Shown here: positions 22,085 through 32,444 of the stretch, piece after piece
Numbering within the stretch: position 1 is the stretch's first letter
Layout of the letters: each line of letters starts with the position of its first letter
Assembly (NCBI RefSeq): GCF_963678635.1
Contig: NC_087065.1
Location: forward strand, 42,535,430-42,599,429
Source of the DNA: Symsagittifera roscoffensis
Taxonomy: Eukaryota; Xenacoelomorpha; Acoela; Convolutidae
Direction: 5' to 3'
Length of the DNA: 64,000 nucleotides
Position numbers and translations under genes: made by a program
The notes under the pieces: generated by a model
Seen by the model: the letters and a program-made list of their open reading frames with translations, nothing else
Database searches by the model: none
What the model was told of the DNA's origin: nothing

Positions 22085-23723
22085 ATGGCCGAGCATTTGA
22101 CCGAGGCTCAGATTGAGGAGTTCTACGTGGCATTCGACTGGTTCGACACTGATGGGTCTGGCACTGTGGATCACGAGGAGCTGGGGTCAGTTTTGAGGTC
22201 ACTGGGTCAGAATCCGACTGCAGAAGAGGTGGCTGACATGATGGCTGAAGTGGATGTTAACAGTGCGCCTTTGTTTAGCCTTTTGGGTCTGCTGAGGGTT
22301 TTTTTGGTTACCCCCCCCCCCCCCCATATGATGAAACATCAAAATGAAAAATGAAATGCTCATCGATAGCTTTCCCAAAGATTCCTGGCAAAATTCATTC
22401 CATACACCTCTTTTCCAAAGGACTTAATTGCATTCTGCAAAAAATGTTCATGTTTGTTCAGAGACGGGAATCATTGAGTTCAACGAGTTCCTCACTCTGA
22501 TCACGTCCAAGATAACAGAGGACACGGACAGCGAGGAGACTGTCCGACAGGCATTCCAGCTATTCGACCAGGACGACGACGGATTCATCACTGTCTCAGA
22601 ACTATAGTGAGTCACATCTCTTTCTGCAGAGCAGCTCGTGAATTTACATTTTTCTCATTAGAAACGTAAATTAAAATAACCGCCTGGCTTAACGTACAAA
22701 CCCCTGAATGGGTTCGCCCTCAAATTTAGTTATATAGAAAAATTTTCTATGTTAGCCGGCCAAAAATGGATCTCGTGAAATTATATCCAGGGGAGATCTT
22801 TTGGAAAAAATGGCCACCAGAATTGTGGGTAGGGGGGGGGGGGGGTTTGATATTGAATAGTTATTAGTTTCTGAGCCGGATCAATTTTCTGCCTACGCTG
22901 AGGTTAAAAGAAAATTTGCAATTATAGTACGCCTTTTTAATCCCAATTTGTCCAATTGACACTTTTCGAGCCCCATAACTTGATCGCGGTTGAGAATAAT
23001 TTCAATTTTGAGCTCGGGCAACAAAAACTTTCAGATGTTATAGAAAAAATTTGGAGTGAAGTTTGGATAAAAAAACTCCCTAGTTTCTTCAAAAATGGCA
23101 ATCAGCGATTGTTTACAACAATTCTAAAGGCAGAAGCAAAAATTCGCGCATCATTTTTTCGGCAGGTGCTGTTTTTTTGAAAAAAGCTCTGACTTTCTGA
23201 TGAGGTCGGCCGATTGTCATTCTCCACGCTTCGGTCTATTTGTTTCAGTCGCATGATGGCCAATTTGGGCGAACACTTGAACATGGAAGATGTTAAGCAG
23301 ATGGTTCGCGATGCCGACTTTGACGGAGACGGAAAGATCAACTATGACGACTTCGTCAAAATGATGATGGGCTGGTATGTGTGATTTAGTCAGTAGCGCG
23401 CCGAGGAGGGGCGGCCTTCCCCCCCTCAATTCTGGTTGTCAATTTTTCCAAAGTGCCCAAAAATGCCCCCGAAAATTTTTGACAAAATAGGGTCCTTATA
23501 GTATTTTCGGAAATTGATCAACCTAAAAAAAAAAGTCCGCAAACTTTTAAAAAATTTTCAAAAAACCGCCACCTTCCCCTAGAAAAATTTCTGCGACTGG
23601 ATTTAGTATGAACTTCTATCCTGTTTTTAAAAATAAAAATGAAGCTTTTATGAATGCATTAGTTTACTAAACGATTTGCACCGTTTTAATAATAATTTTC
23701 AATGTTATAGGATTGGAGGCTGA
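22085..23723 (+). CDS. Calmodulin-like four-EF-hand protein
   Basis: Exons are 22085-22262, 22462-22606, 23249-23374 and 23711-23723, all GT-AG with phases that close, giving 153 aa against about 149 for calmodulin. The start [17 protein letters not shown] matches the calmodulin N-terminus. Calcium loops are [24 protein letters not shown] (split by intron 1), [12 protein letters not shown] and [12 protein letters not shown]. The last has Asp instead of Glu at position 12, which usually weakens or alters calcium coordination. The linker between lobes ([15 protein letters not shown]) resembles calmodulin. The final exon adds only W-I-G-G; if the last intron is retained the protein ends WYV instead. 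It is a calcium sensor by family. It is diverged from true calmodulin and could equally be named troponin-C-like or a calmodulin paralogue. Confidence 0.9.
22700..22860. mobile_element. Relic of the CAGGGGCGG MITE family in intron 2 of the EF-hand gene
   Basis: The segment CCCTCAAATTTAG, then GGCCAAAAATGGATCTCGTG, then GGGGAGATCTTTTGG and a poly-G run parallels the right half of the copy at 47929-48178. No terminal repeats or target duplication remain. Confidence 0.45.
23391..23599. mobile_element. hAT-like MITE in the last intron of the EF-hand gene
   Basis: A 209 bp element with ends CAGTAGCGCGCC and TTTCTGCGACTG, bounded by a perfect 8-bp target duplication GATTTAGT (23383-23390 and 23600-23607). 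The inside has AAAATAGGGTCC and an AAATTGATCAACCTAAAAA motif also seen in the CAGGGGCGG family, so the two may be related. It starts 16 bp after the exon 3 donor. Confidence 0.85.
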
Positions 23724-24324
23724 CGAGATAGAACCAACCATTGACCAAAAACTAAGACACCATGAAAACAATTGTTAATTATAAATTGAAATTCAATCTT
23801 TTCATTTATCTTTTGGTTTTCTGCCTTAATTGACGTGCACAAGCTTTGTTTCATCTGTGGATTAGTTTTTGTCCGGAAATTTGGTTCATTTTCGCGGACA
23901 CAAAAAAACGTCATACCAGCATTGTTGAAAATCTAATGATAATAATTTAAGAATCATTGCTTTTAGCAGGTTTTGTAGGTCACCTGAGCTTTGAATCGCC
24001 GTTTGAAATAACATGGGAAAACTGAGTGTTGAAAAAAAAACAGCTCTAAGTCGGATCCTAAAAAAATATTTCCTGCAAAATATCGGCGCACCTGCTGTTT
24101 GAGATTGCATTTATTTAAATATTGATAAAATTTTTCTGATCATCTTTTTCCCGAACAAAAAAGTATTCTTTCCTTGAAAAATTAATTGCGTTATCATAGC
24201 AACTTTATCATTTTAAGCCGTGACTGTACCTTCACGTTTTATTGTGTCTTCACGTTTTACAAATTTTAAAAAGTGAGTGCTTATATAACTTGTATAACGT
24301 AGCTGAAAAAGTATAAAAAAGAAA

Positions 24325-25327
24325 ATGAATTCTTACCTCGCCAGCAGAAGTAAAGACCCAAGTTTTGACCACCTATTTGACAAATCTTTACACGAAGAAA
24401 AGATGTCACAGATCGACAAAGAATACGAGGTAACTTGTATAACTTGTATTAAATTATTTTAATATAAATTTTTTCATTTTTCTTCAATAGGAGAAAAACA
24501 TTTTTTTTTGACGTTGAAGGAGAAATTGGATAGCCGAATGAAGTCTCTGGAAAAAGCGGAGAAGAAGCGGCAACATAACTTGGCAGTCAATGGTCAAAAA
24601 ACCGATCAGAACAGTGAAAAAATCATGGTACGTTGGGTATTTTGTAATTTAGTCAAGCTACCTCCCCCGCCCTCTGCGAACCCTCCCGCCAATCCCCCAT
24701 CTGCGAAAACCCGTCAACCACTCGATTAACTACGTCACTCTTTTCAGTTGACCAACTAAGGCACTCAGGTTGTAAAGACTATAAATCTCCTGATAATTTG
24801 ATATGATGGATGATAGGATCAATTTAACTTTTTGGTGACTTTTTTTCAGGAAACTTTTGACAATCCCAACAAGAAACGAAAAAAGACAGCAGCTCCAAAG
24901 GAAGTGAGTTTGGTTTTTGATGCCTAAAGTTCGAAATAAAACGAAAAGCAATCAACAAATTTTTTTCTAAATTTCAGATGGAACGCCAGTCAAGGTAAAA
25001 AGCTGAACTATTATTCTTCGAGATACTTCAAAAAACCTTAAATATGATCAGTCTATCCTGTTGCAGGGCTATTATGACGACCTTTATCAATATACGAAAA
25101 AGGAGCAACATTCTCAATGTGGACAACACAAGCATGGCCATAAAGACAAAAACTTATCAATGCCAGTAGATCCAATGGTGGAAGAATTATTGCAGGAAGA
25201 GGTATATTACATTTAATGAATCAAATTTTCAAAGCAAATTTCTAATGCGTTTTGTCAAAACTTGCTTCAGGACATGGACAAGCTATATGACATGGCGGAA
25301 GATATTGTGTGGACAAAAAAAGTTTAA
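24325..25327 (+). CDS. Small charged protein of unknown family, five exons
   Basis: Exons are 24325-24429, 24520-24627, 24850-24903, 25067-25201 and 25271-25327. Every one is a multiple of three with GT-AG borders, giving 152 aa. The product is hydrophilic: residues 36-71 look like a Lys/Glu coiled coil (EKLDSRMKSLEKAEKKRQ), followed by a basic patch (NKKRKKTAAPKE), a Tyr-rich segment (GYYDDLYQYTKKE), a His-rich spot (CGQHKHGHKDKN) and an acidic C-terminus (VDPMVEELLQEEDMDKLYD). No signal peptide or membrane segment is seen. The acceptor of exon 2 was chosen at 24519 because the nearer AG at 24490 leads to a stop. A 17-nt candidate micro-exon at 24978-24994 would break the frame and was left out. 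I do not recognise the family. Confidence 0.75.
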
Positions 25328-25713
25328 GATTCGGCGAACTTAATTCAAATACAATTTAATTCAATTTAATTTTGAATATACGAAATCGATGTTGGTTTTC
25401 GGGCAAGTAAATTTCTGGCTGCGAAATCAAATTTATTTATCTTAATTGGCCAAGTAAACAACCTAATTAAGCTTAACAAAACGCTAGAAGATTAGCTAGT
25501 TGCTCAGTAAGTAGCATAGAATGCTTCAACCACACTGAGCACGACAAGACGAAATACAAAAATAACATTTACAGGCGGTTGCTGTGCAGGTAGCACAGAA
25601 TGTTCCGACCCTATGCTTAAAAAATTTCATAAGTATATTCTTTTTTTTTTCTCAAATTAGCGCCTTTTTTGTGCGCGGTTGGATAAAAAGATCTGAAAAA
25701 ACCTATTCTACTG

Positions 25714-25970
25714 CAGGAGCGAATCTAGGATTTTCTGAAGGGGGGAGGGGGGGGGGGGGGGGAGTGGTTTCAGGAAAATTTCAAAAAATTTGTAGATTTT
25801 TTCTAGGTTCACTAAATTGATTTTCCGAGATCTCCCAAAGCACTAAAAAGACCATGTTTTGGACCAATTTTTTTTTGGACAAAAAAGTTGCGTTTTCTCG
25901 GCGCGCGTTTTCACCTCAAAATTATTAATTATGGCGCCAAAAAATATATTAGCATTTCGATGGTTATTTG
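25714..25970. mobile_element. CAGGGGCGG-family MITE, 3' end lost
   Basis: It begins CAGGAGCGAATCTAGGATTT, followed by a long poly-G tract, the inner motif CTAAATTGATTTTCCGAG and the GGCGCGCGTTTTCACC segment with ATGGCGCCAAAA. The right terminus and target duplication are not found, so the end is approximate. Confidence 0.65.
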
Positions 25971-26607
25971 TGGTAACTTTTTTTTTGTTTAAAATACGAA
26001 ATAGGCTTTTCGTTCGAAGTTAGACAAAAAATCAAAAAATCGAAAATGTTTTTTTTTCGGTATTGGGGCAACTTTTTGAAAAATTTTTATACCGTTCGAA
26101 CCACGACTGAAAACCAAAATTTTAGTTTATTTGAGTGGACACTGTAAGCCAAGTTTTAACACTGAATGTGAGTACCATATGGAAAAAACCGTCATTCCTA
26201 ACAGTCTGGATTGACCTCCGTGCATGAAAAAAAATATCTCAACTCTATACAATTAAAATGGTTTTCATACAATTCTGTACATGGAGTCTAAGGAAAAAAC
26301 ACTTGTCGTGCATTAAATGAAAATTGTATGACAGGCATGTTTTACACAACTACAGCAATTTTTGAAGCTGATGAAAAAATGCTTAACATCACTTCTAAGC
26401 TCAATCATTTTGTTAAAAATGAGGAAAATCATTTCTCAGCTCAAAAAAACATTTAGTTGTCTAGAATCAATTTTTCGAATAAAATAACAACAAACTACAA
26501 CGATTGCTTTGTGTGCAGCCAGAACGCTATTTTTTGCTTCCAGGAACTAAGATAAAACTTTTTTCTGTCAAAAACATTTCACGGTTTGCAGTTGTGGCCT
26601 CTTATGC

Positions 26608-26681
<74 letters not shown>
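26608..26681. repeat. (TA)n microsatellite
   Basis: About 37 TA units with one TATGTA interruption near 26625. Forward frames through it give Tyr-Ile runs and are not genes. Confidence 0.95.
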
Positions 26682-26682
<1 letters not shown>

Positions 26683-26927
26683 TTTTTCAACAAAAAGTGC
26701 TTGATTATTGTTTTTGGGCAAAGCACAAAAAAACGGAAACAATTTTTTGTTTTTTTTTTAAACGATGAAATTGGAATCATAAAAGTTTTTAAATAGACAA
26801 ACGCTTGTCATAGAATTTTCGTAGAATTTCTTTATAATTTTCTGTACTTATAGAATTACAAAAAAAATATAATAAGTAGTATTCCATATAAGAAAAACGC
26901 ATGACAAGCATGTTTCCGGGATGACCA

Positions 26928-27068
26928 AAAATACTAGTCATACAATACCCATATATGGAAAAAGGCTAGTCATACACTTTCCATACAACTCCATACGTAC
27001 AGATTGCATGAAAGGTCTATGATTAGTTTTTTTTCATATATGGAAATTGTATGACTAGCATTTTTCCA
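26928..27068. repeat. Hairpin of the CATACAATTTCC palindrome
   Basis: ACTAGTCATACAATACCCATATATGG is inverted by CATATATGGAAATTGTATGACTAG about 80 bp later. A further CTAGTCATACACTTTCCATAC lies in the loop. It is part of the subterminal repeat set of the candidate element. Confidence 0.7.
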
Positions 27069-28047
27069 TAAACCAAAAATATTGATTTTTCTACATTTTA
27101 GTTTCTTTAAAATTTTTTGGTTGTGTTCGTAACCGAACACGAATGACATAAATCTTGATTACTCAATCGAGTAACCAGTAACCAAAGGTTTGGCCGTCTC
27201 GCATTAATAATGCATTGGAAACAGCCTGATGTGTGTTACTTCTGTCTCACACAATATTATAACGAAAGTATTGAATTTTTAAGTTTTGGCAATAAGTTTC
27301 AAAGATGACTATTTCTAAAATTTGAATTTTTAAGTTACCAGACACAATGATCATGGTATACAAAAACATGTCATACAAAAGAAAGAGGAGTTTTAAGCGT
27401 TTTTGGAAAAAGTTATGAAGAAGGAATGACCGAGAAGGAAAAGTCCAATATTAGTATATCCAGGACTACGTTACTACCACACAAAAAAAACATTAAATTC
27501 TTGCATGCAAAATTATTTTTTTCAAAAAATCTGTTCGTATGAATACGAAAATCAATTTGCGGTTAAAAGAATCCCAAAAAAATTTTATGGGGGCAATTTG
27601 ACAAAAAAACTTTGAAAAATTTTTGTCGTCGCCATCAAAAAAATGCTAGTCATACAATTTCCCCTTTATGGAAATTGTGTATGACTGGTGTTTTTTTTCA
27701 GAAAAACAAAAATAAAAAAGTCTAAGTTTTCAGTTGTAGCAGCCCAAAAAAACGTTTAATTGTTTTGCCAGTAGTTGAATTGATGCGAAGATGTAAATTA
27801 ACTTAAAATCAAAACAAATTGGTTTCGAATGGCGCAAGGAAAAGTTTTTCATTTCTTGTTCACAGTTGTCATCCCTGTGTTTTTATCTTCAAACATCTCA
27901 TATTCTTCGAATTATTATGCAAATGGTGTCGAAATTCTAACATAATAGGAGTCAGTTATGCGCGATGAAAGCCCCAGTTAACAGCGTGCAAATTTTTAGA
28001 ATGCCATTCCAATTGTGTAACCGTCCTCAACGCCGGAGGGATCGCTA

Positions 28048-31045
28048 TTTGGATCTTGTGCCTCTGATGCAAATGTTGGTTGCTCTTAGTATAGCGAATG
28101 AAATTCTACATCTCACCCAGCACATGACATGACTATATTGGCGGTCCCATTTTGATGCCAGACCAACATCTGCTAGTCGCTTGGGGAAAAACGTGAACTC
28201 CGGTGCCAAAACACCATCTATTGAAGTGACAAGTGGAGTGAAAGACATGGGCTTTTCTTCACAAGCTGGTCCACACTTATTTTTCTTCTCAATCTCTGCT
28301 GTTTTCAGTACATTCATGGATGGCGGTTTTGGTAAGACGGAGCGTCAGTGTCTGTAACACGGATGTCGAACGACGCAGCCGACTGTCTATCCCAAACCCC
28401 ACGAGCTGAAAGATCTGCAATTAGTGCCGGGGTTCCATTTTCTACATCTGGTTCTTTTACGACAGGTTCTCTTTTCACATCTTTCCACAAAATTGAAGCA
28501 GGATCGCCCCCTGCGTTTCTTATTTCGTTGTGTCGTTGTGTTACCAGTCCGCCCTTCTTGCAAGAAAGTGCATGCTGTAAGTCAAAATCTTGTTGACATC
28601 CATCGCATCTCGAGAAAGAACGTTTGAGTGGGTTTTCTGTACCTGACACATAGAGCGTCTCTGAACTCTGTGGCTGACAAATCAAAATTATCTTTCAACA
28701 AGGGCAGTCAATTATTCTCCGGATCGCTCGTTTCTGATCGGCTGGTAAAACTGCAAGCAATTCATCGAGTTTATCTTTGTCCACAGCATTTTGTTTCTCC
28801 TCGTGGTTTTTTCTTGCTTCTCTCATCTTTGTTTTGTGTAGAGTTTGGTCGAAATCATCTTGGTGAAGGATCGAACTCACGAGACATTCGGTTGCTTCAC
28901 GTGAAGTGGAAAATGCTAGTTCGGCACCTTCTATTGGATTTCGCACACCTAGTCTCCCTCTTTTGACAGGAAGTGAATACAAAACACGATCTGAGTGTGT
29001 GACACTAGAATTTCCTGGTAAGCTTGGCAAAAAGTTTTCCTCCAACATCTTCTCGAGAGGAGCAAACAACTGCGACGTATCTTTGACTACTCTCTGGACA
29101 AAATTCCATTCGCATTGCAGTGATCTTGTTAATCCAACTAAAGCAGCTTGAGGTTCTTTTTCTGCCACTTTGGACAACTCGCCAAGACAATCCAACCATT
29201 CTTGGACTTTTTTGTAGTGAAACGAATTTTGAATTTTGCCTTCATCAGAGCCAATAAATCCGCCCAAATATCTTCTACCTTCAACTATTCTGATGCCGAA
29301 CCTGTCAAACAATTGATGAGCTTTTTCAACAAAATTCGGGTGAACAACCAAATAACTTTTGCTTGGCTCGGGGTAATAGCCATACTTCGGACCTTTTTCA
29401 GTCAAAGATGACAACCATTCAACCAGGTTTTCTAGTGCGCCGAGAGCTCCCGAATCATCTGCATACCATGTTTGTAAATACTTATCTCGGTCATTGAGTG
29501 ATTCAATCAATGGCATCAACGAAACCCCATAGAACAACATCGCTAGTGTATCACCCTGTGAAGTGCCTTAACTACTGAAAAGAAGTTCTGTCGTTCCTGC
29601 AACAATTAGCGGCGCATACCCTCTATAATTGTTGAATAGAAATCGTGAGCACCTTGGCCAAAGTATTCTAGCATTCCATGGAGCCGTTTCCCTGTTCAAT
29701 GCATTGAATGCATTTAAGGCATCCATCAATAGAAGGCCATGTCCGTCCTCTAGGTGCTATTAAACAACTCCTCCACTGCGTGTACAGCTCCTTCTACTCC
29801 TGCTTTCACACCACAAGCTAGTTGTTGAGATCCACAGGTTTCTTCGAGATCTTTTTTGGTCGCTTCGGCCATACATTTCTACATTACTCTTCGCAAACAC
29901 TCACCTATGCCAATGGGTCTAACTCCGGGGCACTTGTCTAAAGCAATCAGACGACCTGACATCAATGCTCGTATTTGGTTCCATGGAATAATTTCGTTAG
30001 CTATCTTTGTGATCAGCGCTGCCACTTCGTCTCTCAAAGCCGAACTGTGTCCTCCAAATCGAACAAATGCGTCTTTCCATTGTTCCGAATCTGTTCCTGA
30101 AGGTCCGGCTCCACCGTGCATTGACCTCGCAAATTTTTCTATTTAAGAAGAAGTGATGGTTACTGTTTCTAACTCAGGCAAGTTGTCTACTTTTTTTCTT
30201 GCTTCTTCTTTTGACTGTTTTGCTACGGGATGCTTTTCTTTCAGAATGTCAATGACTAATTTTCTTGTTTTTGTTGTGGAATCAATAACTTCGTCATTTG
30301 GGTGGAGCAAACCTCCGCCAGATCTGCTTGTCAGCCAACGCATGGCAGACCGAACTTTCCCTTCCATCATCATTCGTGCAAAAACCACTGCGGTGTGCTC
30401 GTCTTCAGATCTGTTTTTTTTTTCATAGGTTTCCTCGGTTGTTTTTGTGAACATCATCTGGCTTCTTGTAGTAGAATATTGAACTATTTTCCTAGTCTTC
30501 AAGTCGTCTTCCTATCAAAGCTCTCACATCACGTGTGGTTTTTATCATTGGGTCCCGCTGTAAGATTAATCGGCTGAATACAAGAAGTCGTTCTGAACAT
30601 TCGTTTTGGTTCAATCGGCAGACTTCTTTCGTTAAAAGATCAACGTATTTACGGCCAATGTTTCCCCCGGGACTAAATACAGTTTGCCTTGGAGGTTCAC
30701 ACTCACAGTCCATCTGTTCCCCCATTCAGTTTCTTGAACTTCCTTAGATATGTCGAGAGACCCTCCAAAGGCGCCAAACAAACAGTTTGTGACGTTTTCT
30801 GTAATGGGTACGACAGGATAATGGTCTTGCTCACTGAGGGTCATAACACGAAGCTGTTGAGTCGCCCCAGTATGTTGTTCTTCATTTTCTATTTTGTCTT
30901 CGGTTTCGTTGTATGAATCCTCTTGTTCATCGTCACTAACTTTCTGCGTCGCAGAAACGGTGTCCTTTTTTGGATTTTCTTCGGAGTGATCACGAAAACC
31001 AAAATAAGACGGTGGTCTTATCGCTAAGTCGCTTCTCCTCATCAT
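28048..31045 (-). pseudogene. Reverse transcriptase with C-terminal zinc/PD-(D/E)XK-like domain, decayed
   Basis: Reading on the minus strand, the N-terminal part (31045 to about 30130) is unrecognised. The RT core follows: RPIGIGECLRRVM (about 29910), motif [15 protein letters not shown] (about 29700), motif B GTSQGD (about 29550) and motif C WYADDSG (about 29465). Near 28600 comes a C-x2-C...H...C knuckle (CDGCQQDFDLQHALSC) joined to RHNEIRN. A nuclease-like core ends it (LIADLSARG, FDIRV, EIEKK, then CWVRCRISFAILR and IRGTRSK). The C-x2-C/RHN pair also occurs in restriction-like-endonuclease retrotransposons such as R2. The whole layout matches an RT family that I associate with amphioxus, cnidarians and fish. 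Breaks include an in-frame TAA just before GTSQGD, a TAG near 29880, and frameshifts near 30690, 30490, 29760 and 28690. It is therefore inactive. Confidence 0.85.
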
Positions 31046-31070
31046 TTCGTGTCGGGGTTGACAAACTCCT

Positions 31071-31251
31071 CAATAGTTGCAATAGTTGCAATAGTTGCAA
31101 TAGTTGCAATAGTTGCGATAGTTGCTATTGTTGCAATAGTTACAATAGTTGCAATAGTTGCAATAGTTGCAATAGTTGCAATTGTTGCAATAGTTGCAAC
31201 AGTTGCAATAGTTGCAATAGTTGCAATATTTGCAATAGTTGCAATAGATGT
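31071..31251. repeat. 9-bp minisatellite (TTGCAATAG)n
   Basis: About 20 units of CAATAGTTG with few changes lie next to the start of the RT reading frame. The unit contains no stop in several frames on both strands, which creates long artificial frames (Ala-Ile-Val, Asn-Ser-Cys, Thr-Ile-Ala, Asn-Tyr-Cys). Confidence 0.95.
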
Positions 31252-31590
31252 CAATGTTGTGGTTGTTGTTGTTTTTTTTCCTTTTCTTTTCTTGTTGAAT
31301 TGATTGTTCAAAGCTTTTTTTTTCACAAAAAAAATTTAGAAAAAAAATTCTAATCATACCATTTTCATATATGGAAATTGTATGGTTAGCATTTTTTTCA
31401 TGCCACTGTTAACCTTTTTTTATGAAGAGATACCAATTTTGATACCAAAACAACTATAAAATACCTTTGAAGTTCGATTAAACTCATTTTGCAAAAATGT
31501 GTGAAATTTGTATGAATAGTATTTTTCCATAGATTAAGTGTATGAAATTGTATGATTAGCATTTTCGGTCTATGGAGGTCAATCCGGGTT

Positions 31591-32444
31591 GGCTGAACCT
31601 GCGATGGTTTTCATCACAATTTCAAATCCAAACTCAATTGTATATGGACATTGTGGACCACAATTTTGAAAGTAGAAATTTGCAGGTGGGGACGAAGATT
31701 CGCCACATGCAACAAGACGCACTTTTTGAGATTCAGGCTCACAACAAATAATGTGCAATAGAGCGAAGTGGAGCAAGTGGTCCCTATTTGCTAAATATTG
31801 CCATTACATCCCCAGCTGATGTAATCTATATGTCTGGGTATTTTTAATCAATATGACTTATTAAACAAAAGAACTAAAAAACATAACCAAAACTCCAAAA
31901 CTGTATCAGAATAGCTCAGGTGAGCGCTTATTTTTTTAAAAGCAAAAGTAAAAAAAGAAATTTAATTGAATAAATCAATTAACCAGGCAGCAAATAAGAT
32001 AAATTACAAACCTAATGGACAATTTATTCTATTTTTACTGGTACGCTACTTGCACAAAGTCAAGTTCAAATGAAGGCCATTGTTAAAAGTTACATCATTG
32101 TTCTGCTATTAGCACAATATAACACCATTGTTAAAAGTTGCATCCTTGCTACCCCGAAAATACAGTTTTAATTGGCTTAGTTGGAGGAAAAAAAGCGTAA
32201 ACGTTTTAAATATAAAAAGATTTTGTACTTTTAGGATGTTTTTAGAAGAAAACGTGGAAAACGTCATTTCCACCTTGAATATAGTTGTTTGAAATTATGT
32301 GTTCATTTTTTGATTTATTGGGATGAATTAGCCAGTGGCAAAACTTCTAGTCCGTGGAAATTGTTAAAAACTTTAAGAGCTTTATATGAAATTCCTTTTC
32401 TTCCTATTTGAGTACTACAGTAAAAAGAAGGTTGCATACACAGC
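31591..32444. other. AT-rich stretch, nothing recognised
   Basis: No coding frame or repeat of this window was recognised between the RT-bearing element and the LINE relic. Confidence 0.5.

Larger units (their letters stand above)
26201..31590. mobile_element. Candidate large mobile element with inverted ends enclosing an RT gene
   Basis: GGATTGACCTCC at about 26208-26219 recurs inverted (GGAGGTCAATCC) at about 31574-31585. Between them, versions of a TCATACAATTTCCATA / TATGGAAATTGTATGA motif occur in both orientations on both sides of the RT gene: about 26270, 26320, 26930-27070 and 27645-27690 on the left, 31350-31400 and 31500-31562 on the right. Such subterminal repeats are usual in transposons. 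The RT pseudogene (28048-31045) and a 9-bp minisatellite lie inside. A 12-bp inverted match alone can occur by chance and no target duplication was found, so the borders are tentative. Confidence 0.4.

Noticed and set aside
24978-24994. 17-nt micro-exon in the small charged-protein gene
   Set aside because: It has AG and GT borders, but its length shifts the frame and leads to an early stop, while the flanking exons join in frame without it.
26504-26768. Tyr-Ile-rich frames over the TA tract
   Set aside because: Artefact of the (TA)n microsatellite.
30970-31357. Long Cys/Asn/Ser, Ala-Ile-Val and Tyr-Cys-Asn frames
   Set aside because: Produced by the 9-bp minisatellite in several frames; no gene.
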